From NCBI GenBank assembly GCA_910585955.1, contig CAJUGC010000008.1:1-64000 (forward strand): DNA of 64,000 nucleotides, written 5' to 3'. Positions 42,432 to 51,296 of this stretch are shown piece after piece; the first letter of the stretch is position 1; every line of letters begins with the position of its first letter. This DNA is from an uncultured Christensenella sp. Its GTDB lineage: Bacteria > Bacillota > Clostridia > Christensenellales > Pumilibacteraceae. Position numbers and translations under genes: made by a program. Below the pieces are notes generated by a model. The model had not been told where the DNA came from. It ran no database searches and saw only the letters and a list, made by a program, of their open reading frames with translations.

Positions 42432-43547
42432 ATGAGTAAATTTACATACAAAGTCAAACATATTTGCAAACAGAGCGGAGCTCGCGTAGGTGAATTGATT
42501 ACGCCGCACGGAACGATAACTACGCCCGTATTTATGCCCGTAGGCACTCAAGCAACGGTCAAGTCGCTTACTCCTCAAGATCTCGATAATGCAGGAGCGG
42601 AAATAATACTCAGCAACAGTTATCATCTGTATATGCGTCCCGGTCACAAGCTTGTAGAAAGTGCAGGCGGCCTACATAAGTTTATGGCGTGGAATAAGCC
42701 CATATTGACGGACAGCGGCGGTTTTCAGGTTTTCTCGCTATCGAGTTTGAGAAAGATCGGAAACGAAGGCGTACAGTTTTCGTCTCATTTAGACGGAAGC
42801 CGTCACATAATCACGCCGGAATATGCAATGGATATACAGCATAGTCTGGGTGCGGATATTATAATGGCGTTTGACGTGTGCAGCACTTACGGCGCAGACT
42901 TCGACGATTCCGAAAAAGCAATGAAACAGACGCTGGATTGGCTTAAACGCTGTGCAAATCACCATACAAACGATAGTCAGATGTTGTTTCCCATAGTGCA
43001 AGGAAATATGTATCCCGAACTTCGTAAAATTTCGATAGAAGAAACGCTCCCGTATGCGCAGTGCGGCATTGCCATAGGCGGTTTGTCGGTAGGCGAGCCG
43101 AAATCTATTATGTACTCTATAATGGACGAGCTGATGCCTTATTATCCGAAAACCATGCCGCGTTATCTTATGGGAGTAGGAAGTCCGGACTGCCTTGTGG
43201 AAGGTGTGCTCCGAGGTATCGATATGTTCGATTGCGTCCTTCCGACAAGAACGGCGCGCAACGGATTGGCGTTCACATCTCAAGGAAAAATCACCGTACG
43301 CAACGGCGTTTACAAGGACGACTTTTCTACTCTCGATCCGAATTGCGACTGTTATTGCTGCAAGAATTACACTAAAGCATACCTGCGCCATCTCATAAAT
43401 ACGAATGAAATCCTCGGCGGACGAATGTTGAGTTTGCATAACATAACCTATCTTATAAAGCTTATGGGCAAGGTGCGGCAAGCGATACTCGAAGACAGAT
43501 ATCTCGATTTTGTCGAAGAGTTCCGAAAAAGTCCGCAGTATGTATAA
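42432..43547 (+). CDS. tgt: Queuine tRNA-ribosyltransferase
   Basis: A 371-residue TIM-barrel enzyme that exchanges G34 for preQ1 in tRNAs with GUN anticodons. Nucleophile and base-binding Asp residues lie in TDSGGFQVFSL and FDCVLPTRTARNG; zinc ligands are in the CDCYCC segment and downstream His. CGGAGCG precedes the ATG. No yajC/secDF follows. Confidence 0.97.
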   Translation: MSKFTYKVKHICKQSGARVGELITPHGTITTPVFMPVGTQATVKSLTPQDLDNAGAEIILSNSYHLYMRPGHKLVESAGGLHKFMAWNKPILTDSGGFQVFSLSSLRKIGNEGVQFSSHLDGSRHIITPEYAMDIQHSLGADIIMAFDVCSTYGADFDDSEKAMKQTLDWLKRCANHHTNDSQMLFPIVQGNMYPELRKISIEETLPYAQCGIAIGGLSVGEPKSIMYSIMDELMPYYPKTMPRYLMGVGSPDCLVEGVLRGIDMFDCVLPTRTARNGLAFTSQGKITVRNGVYKDDFSTLDPNCDCYCCKNYTKAYLRHLINTNEILGGRMLSLHNITYLIKLMGKVRQAILEDRYLDFVEEFRKSPQYV

Positions 43548-43585
43548 AATTTTATAAAAAAGTTTTTTAACTCCGCTTAAAATGA

Positions 43586-43614
43586 TTGCAAAAATAATTT
43601 ATTTATGATAAAAT
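43586..43614 (+). promoter_or_regulatory. Promoter for rplS
   Basis: TTGCAA, 17-bp spacer, TAAAAT. It gives rplS a separate unit with a leader of about 75 bases. Confidence 0.7.
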
Positions 43615-43627
43615 ACTTGTCGTGACT

Positions 43628-43676
43628 CGTGCGTTCCGCTTAGAATCGGATAATTGGATTTGCTAATGAACGTACG
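43628..43676 (+). promoter_or_regulatory. Structured leader of rplS
   Basis: CGTGCGTTC (43628-43636) pairs with GAACGTACG (43668-43676), nine pairs with one G-U, enclosing a smaller AATC/GATT hairpin. The structure ends 10 bases before AGGAGG. It could be an L19-responsive leader; family match not verified. Confidence 0.5.
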
Positions 43677-43696
43677 CAAACGAACAGGAGGTAGTC

Positions 43697-44044
43697 ATGA
43701 ATAAAGGAATTATAGCATCGATCGAGAAAGAGTACATGAAGTCCGAGATTCCGACTTTCGAAGTCGGCGATACGGTCAAGGTCTTTGTCAAAGTCGTCGA
43801 GGGAAGCAGAGAAAGACTTCAGGCATTCGACGGCGTTGTGATTGCGAAGAAGAACGGCGGCGTGAGAGAAAGCTTCACGGTCAGACGTATTTCTTACGGC
43901 GTAGGCGTGGAAAGAACTTTCCCCTTACATTCTCCCCGTATAGCAAAGATAGAGGTCGTTAAGCACGGTAAGGTAAGACGCGCAAAACTTTACTATTTGC
44001 GTAAGCTTTCCGGAAAAGCCGCAAAGATCAAGGAAGTACGTTAA
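43697..44044 (+). CDS. rplS: 50S ribosomal protein L19
   Basis: A 115-residue protein with the L19 core (PTFEVGDTVKVFVKVVEGSRERLQAFDGVVIAKK and GVGVERTFPLHSPRIAKIEV). Usually it follows trmD; here it is alone between tgt and a membrane protein with its own promoter and terminator. Confidence 0.97.
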   Translation: MNKGIIASIEKEYMKSEIPTFEVGDTVKVFVKVVEGSRERLQAFDGVVIAKKNGGVRESFTVRRISYGVGVERTFPLHSPRIAKIEVVKHGKVRRAKLYYLRKLSGKAAKIKEVR

Positions 44045-44058
44045 ATAATGCAGAAAGG

Positions 44059-44096
44059 AAACACGACAGGCGAGAGCCAACCGTGTTTTTCTTTTT
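44059..44096 (+). terminator. Terminator after rplS
   Basis: AAACACG / CGTGTTT with a 16-nt loop, followed by TTCTTTTT. Confidence 0.75.
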
Positions 44097-44124
44097 CCTC
44101 TTTTCGTTTTGGATACGAATATAT

Positions 44125-44153
44125 TTGCTTTTGTCGTCGATATTTGTTATAAT
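44125..44153 (+). promoter_or_regulatory. Promoter for the GT-C-like gene
   Basis: TTGCTT, 17-bp spacer, TATAAT, 35 bp before the GTG start. Confidence 0.65.
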
Positions 44154-44187
44154 CAAAAAAACAAGATGATTCAGCGAGGTATTTAAA

Positions 44188-45729
44188 GTGACGATATTAT
44201 CCAATGCGGGAATGAACTCGGTCGCAACCGACATATTATTTGCCGTTATCATGGGACTTTTGACGATAAGCGTGCTTATCGTAGGCGTATGGCTGCTTGT
44301 AAGATTTTTGGGTAAAGACAAAAACGAAAAGCCTAAAGACGAACGTCTGTTTGCAAAAGTTCTTTCATTGCTTATTTGCGGAGGCGTACTTGTTCGCATA
44401 ATTTTTATGCTACTTGTCAAAGGGCATCGCGAAGACTTCGACATAATAGCCGAAACTATGGAATATATCGGCAAAAACGGTTTTTCCGACTATTACGGTG
44501 CAAAAGGAATCCTTTTATACCCGCTTATTTTACTTTTATATTCGCCTTTGGGTTTAATAACAAATGCCGTAGGATTGACTTCTTCGTCCTATGCTATGGG
44601 AATATTCGTTAAACTTCCGCTTATTGCCGCCGATATCGGCGTTGCCTGCGTAATGTATAAACTTGCAAAACGATATGTAAACGGATATGTGGCGCTCATT
44701 ATTGCCGGAATGTTTTTGCTGACGCCTATATTTATGATTTCCTCATCGGTATGGGGAAGCATATATTCGCTTTTATCTCTTGCTTTTATCCTTTGTATGT
44801 ATTTTACGGCGACGAAAAATATTCTCGGACTATTTGCATCATATACGGCAAGTTTGTTGGTTATGAAGGAATCGCTCTTTTTATTCCCGTTGTTTGCGGT
44901 ATTTATTCTGTACGGTTTCATAAAAGCGCTTAATAAAACTGTCAAAGAGAAAATTCCCTCTTCGGAACTTTGGAATAATCCGGACACATGTCAAGTAATT
45001 CGCACGCCTATATATTTAGTTTCTTCCGTAGCTCTCGGATACATCATTTCGTTGCCGACATTTATCGGAAGTTTCGGGGCAAGCTTTTTCGGATTCGTTT
45101 ACAATTTCGGACTTAAACCGCTTGCTTCGGTTTCGACTTTCGGAACAAACTCTCTCGGAATATTCAACATATTCGGAAGGAACGCAGATTCGTTGGGTTC
45201 GACATTTCCGACGGTTGTTTTTGCCGTTATATTTGCGGTGATAATTACCGGCATAGTACTTTTGATTTATCTAAGCAAAAAAAACCGTGCAAATCTCGTA
45301 TATCTCGGAGCATATATAATTTTCACCCTTGCAACTTACTATGTGGGATTTTCGGCGCTTTCACTTGTTCCCGTACTTGCCATGCTGTTAATGTCCTTTA
45401 TTTTGATAAAGGACAAGCGAATATTACACGTTTTCGGACTGCTTTCGCTGATTACATTTGTGAACGCAACGGCAGTTCTGATCCGCGCAGGATACCTTAA
45501 TTTCGCTTCCGATTATATGTTCGATTCTTCATTCTACACGGGAACGACAACGCTTGACAGCGGTGCGGGCATGGCAGTCTCCATAGTCTGTTCGGTACTT
45601 GCCGTAGCGACTCATCTTTACTCGACGCTTGTGCTTCTCGACCTTGCCATGAGCGGAAAAAGAAAAGTTTTTCAGCCGAGTGCAAGCGCAAATCCTCTGC
45701 AAAGCCTTGCGATCTGGTTCAAAAAATAG
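44188..45729 (+). CDS. Polytopic membrane protein, probable GT-C glycosyltransferase
   Basis: A 513-residue protein with about ten to twelve hydrophobic segments. After the first segments comes an acidic loop, HREDFDIIAETMEYIGKNGF, then a stretch with LYPLILLLYSPLG and VKLPLIAADIGVACVMYKLAKRY, then SSVWGSIYS. That order resembles Gpi18/PMT-like GT-C mannosyltransferases, in which the early acidic loop is catalytic. The donor and acceptor are unknown and no partner gene is nearby. GTG start at 44188 with GAGGT upstream. It runs 10 bp before comM. Confidence 0.6.
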   Translation: MTILSNAGMNSVATDILFAVIMGLLTISVLIVGVWLLVRFLGKDKNEKPKDERLFAKVLSLLICGGVLVRIIFMLLVKGHREDFDIIAETMEYIGKNGFSDYYGAKGILLYPLILLLYSPLGLITNAVGLTSSSYAMGIFVKLPLIAADIGVACVMYKLAKRYVNGYVALIIAGMFLLTPIFMISSSVWGSIYSLLSLAFILCMYFTATKNILGLFASYTASLLVMKESLFLFPLFAVFILYGFIKALNKTVKEKIPSSELWNNPDTCQVIRTPIYLVSSVALGYIISLPTFIGSFGASFFGFVYNFGLKPLASVSTFGTNSLGIFNIFGRNADSLGSTFPTVVFAVIFAVIITGIVLLIYLSKKNRANLVYLGAYIIFTLATYYVGFSALSLVPVLAMLLMSFILIKDKRILHVFGLLSLITFVNATAVLIRAGYLNFASDYMFDSSFYTGTTTLDSGAGMAVSIVCSVLAVATHLYSTLVLLDLAMSGKRKVFQPSASANPLQSLAIWFKK

Positions 45730-45739
45730 GAGAAATGAA

Positions 45740-47272
45740 ATGCTGTCCAAAGTAAGAAGCTTCGGCTTACGCGGTCTGGACGGATACGAGGTATGTATCG
45801 AAACAGACATAAGCAACGGTATGCCTTGCGTCGACGTACTCGGTTTGCCCGACGCCGTAAATAAAGAATCGATCAAACGCGTCGAAAGTGCGATTAAAAA
45901 CAGCGGCTTTAAGTTTATCCATAAAAAGCTAACTATAAATATGGCGCCTGCAGACATAAAGAAAGAAGGGCCTTTGTATGATTTACCTATTGCGATAGGT
46001 ATACTTGCGTCCACGGAACAAATTTCACAATCGTTGCTTGAAAAGTTCGTAATTATAGGAGAGCTTTCTTTGGACGGCAATCTACGCGGTGTGCGAGGTT
46101 TAATGCCGCTTATCATATCGGCTCTCGATAAAGGTTACAAAAATATAATAATCCCAAAAGACAATGAAGCCGAAGCCGCTTACATAAACGGCGTTAAGGC
46201 GTATGCTGCAACGTCGCTTTCGGAAGTTGCGGCTTTTTTGTGCGGAAGCGGCGAAATACCTCCCGTCGAACATCGACCGTTATCCGAACAGAAGATACGA
46301 ACTTCGTCCGAAAACGATTTCAAATACGTCAAGGGTCAATTTACGGCGAAAAGAGCACTTGAAATTGCGGCGGCCGGCGGTCATAATATTCTTATGATAG
46401 GACCGCCCGGGACAGGAAAAACCATGCTTGCAAAATGCCTTCCTTCGATCCTGCCAGATATGAGTTTCGATGAAATTCTCGAAACCACTAAGATACATTC
46501 GGTGGCGGGAACGCTTGATAATAGGGCGGGCATAGTGGAATTCCGCCCGTTCAGAAGCCCTCATCATACGGTTAGCAATGTTGCGCTTTCGGGAGGAGGT
46601 TCCAATGCGCGCCCCGGGGAAATAAGTCTTGCGCACAACGGAGTCTTGTTTTTGGACGAGCTTCCCGAATATCCGAGACAAGTTCTCGAAACTCTGCGAC
46701 AACCGCTTGAAAACGGATCGATAGTCATTTCGCGCGCGTCTATCAAAGTAGAATATCCTGCGAATTTCATGCTTGTAGCAAGCATGAATCCTTGTCCGTG
46801 CGGCAATCTCGGGTCCACAGTAAAAGAATGTACCTGTACGCAGTCTCAGATAGCGAAATACCTTTCCAAGCTTTCGGGACCGTTGATGGACAGAATAGAT
46901 ATGCACATAGCAGTCGATAATGTTACATATTCGGACATTTCATCGTCAGATACCGCAGAATGTTCGGCCGATATAAAAAAGCGCGTTGACAGGGCAAGAC
47001 AAATACAGACCGAAAGGTTTAAAGGGACGGACGTTCATGCAAACGGAAGCATGACGAACCGTATGCAAAAAGATTTTTGTAAGCTTAACTCCGACTGCAA
47101 TAAGCTCATGGAGGCAGCTTTCGATAAATTGGGATTTTCGGCAAGAGGCTATAACCGTGTGCTTAAAGTAGCGCGAACCATCGCAGATCTGGAGGGTTGC
47201 GAAAATATAGGGCGCAATCATATTGCGGAGGCTATTCAGTACAGAAGTCTGGACAGACAAATAAGCGAATGA
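45740..47272 (+). CDS. comM: ComM/YifB-family Mg-chelatase-like AAA+ helicase
   Basis: A 510-residue protein. The N-terminal Lon-like fold (residues 1-170, VDVLGLPDAVNKESIKRVESA) is followed by an AAA+ domain with GPPGTGKT (221-228), FLDELPEYPRQVLE (Walker B) and a C-terminal Mg_chelatase_C domain. In naturally competent bacteria ComM drives branch migration during integration of taken-up DNA. Start set at ATG 45740 after TAGGAGA; an earlier ATG lies inside the preceding gene. Overlaps dprA (ATGA). Confidence 0.95.
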   Translation: MLSKVRSFGLRGLDGYEVCIETDISNGMPCVDVLGLPDAVNKESIKRVESAIKNSGFKFIHKKLTINMAPADIKKEGPLYDLPIAIGILASTEQISQSLLEKFVIIGELSLDGNLRGVRGLMPLIISALDKGYKNIIIPKDNEAEAAYINGVKAYAATSLSEVAAFLCGSGEIPPVEHRPLSEQKIRTSSENDFKYVKGQFTAKRALEIAAAGGHNILMIGPPGTGKTMLAKCLPSILPDMSFDEILETTKIHSVAGTLDNRAGIVEFRPFRSPHHTVSNVALSGGGSNARPGEISLAHNGVLFLDELPEYPRQVLETLRQPLENGSIVISRASIKVEYPANFMLVASMNPCPCGNLGSTVKECTCTQSQIAKYLSKLSGPLMDRIDMHIAVDNVTYSDISSSDTAECSADIKKRVDRARQIQTERFKGTDVHANGSMTNRMQKDFCKLNSDCNKLMEAAFDKLGFSARGYNRVLKVARTIADLEGCENIGRNHIAEAIQYRSLDRQISE

Positions 47273-48354
47273 GCATGAACGAAAGCAAAATATATTATTG
47301 GCTTTCGCTGTCGAATATTTCCCCGCGAACGCTCAATAAAATTCTCGAGAGATATTCGCCGCTGGAATTTTGGGACGACTATGACGCGATTCTCGGCGCA
47401 ACTTCGCTCGGTGAACGCGACAGTTTCAAAGCCTTAAAGCAATTTCGAAGCGAGGACTATATAAACGATTCTCTTTCATTACTTGCAAAGCGGGGCATTG
47501 GTGTTGCAACGCGTGCCGGCGGTAAATTTTCGGAACGCCTATTGCAACGTGAAGTCGATCCGCCGGTGATTCTTTATTATCGCGGCGATATAGACTTAAT
47601 AAACACGAGATGTTTTGCGATAGTGGGAACGAGAGGGTGCAGTCAGTACGGCGAAGCAACTGCGAAAAAATTTGCCAAAGATTTATCTCCTTATTTTACC
47701 ATAGTAAGCGGTCTTGCCATGGGCATAGACGGATATGCTCAGCGAGCGACGCTTACCGAAGGCGGTAAGACAATAGGCGTACTCGGAAGCGGACTGAATT
47801 GTTTTTCTCCCGCTTGTAACGAAAGGTTATTCGAAGAGGTTTGCGAAAGCGGTTTGGTCATAAGCGAGTATCCTCCCGACAGATTTCCGACAAAATATAC
47901 TTTTCCCGCAAGAAACAGAATTATCAGCGCATTAAGCGAAGGCGTGCTTATAGTGGAAGCGAAAGAAGGAAGCGGCGCGCTTATAACCGCAGACTTCGCT
48001 AACGCGCAAAACAGAGAAGTTTTTGCCATTCCCGGAAACATAGACAGGTCGAACGCTTTAGGCACAAACGGACTTATTTCTCGCGGAGAAGCAAAGCTTG
48101 TCGTAAGCTATATGGATATTTTACACGAATTAAATGTCGATTTCGACGAAAATAATGCAAAAAACCGTGTCGCTACGCTGGACAATTCCGAATTAAAAGT
48201 ATATAATCTATTGCAAAACGGCGGTTTACACGCCGATGAAATCTGCTTAAAGCTCGGTATGAACATTATCGAGCTTACGACAGTGCTGACGACGCTCGAA
48301 CTTAAGCAAGTAATCAAAAAAACTCTTGCGTCGACATACTGCTTGGCGGAATAA
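47269..48354 (+). CDS. dprA: DNA-processing protein DprA
   Basis: A 361-residue protein. The Rossmann fold binds single-stranded DNA and loads RecA; core motifs are IVGTRGCSQYGEATAKKFA, SGLAMGIDGYAQRATL, LGSGLNCFSPACN, SEYPPDRFPTKYTFPARNRIISALS and the C-terminal winged helix. The start ATG 47269 overlaps the comM stop. Together with comM and comFC it hints at, but does not show, natural transformation. Confidence 0.95.
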   Translation: MSMNESKIYYWLSLSNISPRTLNKILERYSPLEFWDDYDAILGATSLGERDSFKALKQFRSEDYINDSLSLLAKRGIGVATRAGGKFSERLLQREVDPPVILYYRGDIDLINTRCFAIVGTRGCSQYGEATAKKFAKDLSPYFTIVSGLAMGIDGYAQRATLTEGGKTIGVLGSGLNCFSPACNERLFEEVCESGLVISEYPPDRFPTKYTFPARNRIISALSEGVLIVEAKEGSGALITADFANAQNREVFAIPGNIDRSNALGTNGLISRGEAKLVVSYMDILHELNVDFDENNAKNRVATLDNSELKVYNLLQNGGLHADEICLKLGMNIIELTTVLTTLELKQVIKKTLASTYCLAE

Positions 48355-48369
48355 AGGTGGTCATATAAA

Positions 48370-50664
48370 GTGAAGCTGGTTGTTATCGAGGGTATTGGTA
48401 AAAAAGAAACGGTAGAAAAATATCTCGGAACGGGATATAAGGTATTTGCGACAAAAGGTCACGTCGTAGATCTGCCCGAAAAATCTTTGGCAGTCAACGT
48501 CAAAAAGAATTTCGAACCGAAATATGTCGTAATGGACGACAAGAAAGACACGGTTAAAGAACTTATTTCCGCTGCGGCAAAAGCGGAAGATGTTTTGCTC
48601 GCGACCGACCCGGATCGCGAAGGAGAAGCAATATCTTGGCATGTAGCGCACCTTCTCGACATACCGAAGGATAAGCCTGCACGAATCGAGTTCAACGAAA
48701 TAAGCAAAAAAGCCGTTCAAAACGCTTTAAAGAACCCCCGTGTAATAGACGAAAGTCTCGTGGACGCCCAGCAAGCTAGACGAGTTCTCGACCGTCTCGT
48801 AGGTTATAAACTTTCGCCCGTGCTTTGCAAAAAGATTCAGAGCAAATTAAGCGCCGGGCGCGTTCAATCGGTCACTCTTCGACTTGTTGTAGAACGCGAG
48901 CGAGAAATAGAAAATTTTAAGCCGGAAGAATATTGGCCGTTTTTTGCAATACTGAAAAATAAAGACGATTTCAAGATCAAGGCGAGCTTGCAGACCAAAG
49001 GCAAGAGTAAAATAAAACTCCGCTCGAAACAAGAAGTCGACGATATAATCAATAGGCTTGACGGCAAAGATTATATCGTATCAAATATTAAAAAATCCGT
49101 TACGAAATCAAAGCCGCCTGCGCCGTTCATCACGAGCACAATGCAACAGGACGCTCTGAACAAACTAGGAATGTCGCTTAAACAGACCACGTCTGCGGCG
49201 CAAGCTTTATACGAAGGCGTAGATATCCCGGGAGAGGGAAAGGTAGCTCTTATAACTTATATACGAACCGATTCCACACGCGTTTCCGTCGACGCTCAAA
49301 ACGAAGCGAGAAAATATGTTTCGGAAAAGTTCGGAGAAAAGTATATCCCTGCAAAACCCAATGTTTACCTCACGAAAAAAGGCGCGCAGGATGCGCATGA
49401 AGCCATACGTCCGATATCGCTCATTCGCACTCCCGAAAGCGTAAAAAACGCTTTGAACAAATATCATTATAAACTTTACAAGCTTATTTACGAAAGATTT
49501 CTCGCAAGCCAAATGAGCGAAGCAACCTACAACTCCATGAGCGTGGACATCACTGCCGGCGAATACGGTTTTCGCGTAGTCGGCAAGACTTTGCTTTTCC
49601 CGGGATATACTGCGGTTTACAATACTTATACAGAAGAAAAAGAGGACGACGAAAACGGCAATGTTAAACTTCCGGAACTCACAGTCGGAGAAAAACTTGA
49701 CTTTGTGGAATATAAGTACGAGCAAAAATTCACCAAGCCGCCCGCACGATTTACCGAAGCGAGCCTTGTGAAAACAATGGAAGAGAAAGGAATAGGTCGG
49801 CCTGCGACGTATACTCCGACAGTCACTATTCTATTCTCGCGAGCTTATACCGAAAAAGACGGAAAATATATCAAACCTACCGAACTCGGCAAGGAGGTCG
49901 TGGATCTTCTTATACGATATTTCCCAGAAGTAATGGACGTAAAGTTTACCGCTAAAATGGAAGAGGAACTTGACGAAATCGAAGACGGCGGCAAAGTATG
50001 GCAAGAAGTTGTAGGTTCGTTCTACAACGGATTCGAAGAAAAAATAGCAATAGCCATGGGCGACAGTTTCAGTTTAAAAGAGCCGGACGAACCTACGGAT
50101 ATCGTTTGTGAAAACTGCGGCGCAAGAATGGTAATTAAATCGGGACGTTTCGGAAGATTCCTCGCCTGTCCGAATTATCCTAAATGCAAGAATACCAAAA
50201 ACATAGACGCAAACGGCAATATAATAGAACAAAAAGCTACTGCGGAAGTCAAAGAATCCGATGTCAAATGCGATAAATGCGGAAGAACAATGGTTATAAA
50301 GCAGGGCAAATTCGGACCGTTCCTCGCTTGTCCCGGATATCCGAAATGCAAGAATATCAAGAACCTGAATACCGATAAGACATCGGAAGCCGAAAATTTA
50401 CCGCCTTGTCCCGAATGCGGCAAACCGCTTAAAAAAATAGTTTTGCAGCGTTCGACTTTTTACGGTTGCACAGGATATCCCGAATGTAAATTTACTTCGA
50501 GCGACAAACCTATCGAAGGAAAATGCCCCGAGTGCGGAAGCTTCCTTGTCGAAAAAACTACGGCGGCAGGCACTTTCGTCAAATGCGGAAACAAGAATTG
50601 TTCTTATAGGGAAAGTCAGCAAACTCAATCCGATGTTCGTATAGAGAATAAAATATCGAATTGA
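48370..50664 (+). CDS. topA: DNA topoisomerase I
   Basis: A 764-residue type IA topoisomerase that relaxes negative supercoils. TOPRIM motif ATDPDREGEAISWH is at 78-91; the active tyrosine is Y297 in ALITYIRTDST. From C580 on there are four C-terminal zinc-ribbon repeats with CxxC pairs. The usual N-terminal ESPAK motif reads EGIGK (residues 7-11), retaining the catalytic Glu. GTG start at 48370. In Bacillus trmFO and xerC (codV) come next; both are missing here. Confidence 0.96.
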   Translation: MKLVVIEGIGKKETVEKYLGTGYKVFATKGHVVDLPEKSLAVNVKKNFEPKYVVMDDKKDTVKELISAAAKAEDVLLATDPDREGEAISWHVAHLLDIPKDKPARIEFNEISKKAVQNALKNPRVIDESLVDAQQARRVLDRLVGYKLSPVLCKKIQSKLSAGRVQSVTLRLVVEREREIENFKPEEYWPFFAILKNKDDFKIKASLQTKGKSKIKLRSKQEVDDIINRLDGKDYIVSNIKKSVTKSKPPAPFITSTMQQDALNKLGMSLKQTTSAAQALYEGVDIPGEGKVALITYIRTDSTRVSVDAQNEARKYVSEKFGEKYIPAKPNVYLTKKGAQDAHEAIRPISLIRTPESVKNALNKYHYKLYKLIYERFLASQMSEATYNSMSVDITAGEYGFRVVGKTLLFPGYTAVYNTYTEEKEDDENGNVKLPELTVGEKLDFVEYKYEQKFTKPPARFTEASLVKTMEEKGIGRPATYTPTVTILFSRAYTEKDGKYIKPTELGKEVVDLLIRYFPEVMDVKFTAKMEEELDEIEDGGKVWQEVVGSFYNGFEEKIAIAMGDSFSLKEPDEPTDIVCENCGARMVIKSGRFGRFLACPNYPKCKNTKNIDANGNIIEQKATAEVKESDVKCDKCGRTMVIKQGKFGPFLACPGYPKCKNIKNLNTDKTSEAENLPPCPECGKPLKKIVLQRSTFYGCTGYPECKFTSSDKPIEGKCPECGSFLVEKTTAAGTFVKCGNKNCSYRESQQTQSDVRIENKISN

Positions 50665-50676
50665 TTTGTATATGAT

Positions 50677-50705
50677 TTGATTTTATTCGAGTATTGTTGT
50701 ATAAT
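50677..50705 (+). promoter_or_regulatory. Promoter for hslVU
   Basis: TTGATT, 17-bp spacer, TATAAT, 55 bp before the hslV ATG. Confidence 0.7.
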
Positions 50706-50760
50706 AATCTTAAAATATAAAAACCGATTTGCGGACAATCGCAATAATCAAGGAGATTTC

Positions 50761-51294
50761 ATGGAATTTAAAGGTACGACTATAGTTGCCGTAAAGAAGA
50801 ACGGTAAAACCGTCATTGCGGGAGACGGACAAGTTACGGGCGGACAGACTTTCATAATGAAAGGCAATGCAGTAAAGGTGCGCCGCATTTACGACGGTAA
50901 AGTAATTACCGGTTTCGCCGGCTCTGTAGCAGACGCGTTTACTCTTTCCGAGCGTTTCGAGGAGATGCTCAACAAGTACAGCGGAAATCTCATGCGCAGC
51001 GCCGTCGAGCTTGCAATGCTTTGGAGAGGCGATAAAGCGTTGCGTCAACTCGAAGCCATGATGATAGTCGCAGACTCCGACGAGCTTTACATCGTAGACG
51101 GATCGGGAAACGTGATAGAACCCGAAAACGGAGTTTGCGCTATAGGAAGCGGCGGTAACTTTGCGCTTGCCGCAGCTCGCGCACTTGAAGCAAATACCAA
51201 AATGTCTGCGCGTGAAATCGCAGTGGAAGCAATGAGAATCGCCTCCGAGATTTGTATTTTCACGAACGGCAATCTTACCGTTGAGGAGGTGTAG
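50761..51294 (+). CDS. hslV: HslV (ClpQ) peptidase
   Basis: A 177-residue proteasome-fold peptidase. After removal of the five-residue leader MEFKG, the catalytic Thr (T6) would be N-terminal in TTIVAVKKNGKTVIAGDGQVT. It assembles into double hexamers and degrades proteins fed by HslU. The start was set at 50761 (ATG after AAGGAGA); the longer frame runs into the promoter. Stops just before hslU. Confidence 0.96.
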   Translation: MEFKGTTIVAVKKNGKTVIAGDGQVTGGQTFIMKGNAVKVRRIYDGKVITGFAGSVADAFTLSERFEEMLNKYSGNLMRSAVELAMLWRGDKALRQLEAMMIVADSDELYIVDGSGNVIEPENGVCAIGSGGNFALAAARALEANTKMSAREIAVEAMRIASEICIFTNGNLTVEEV

Positions 51295-51296
51295 TC

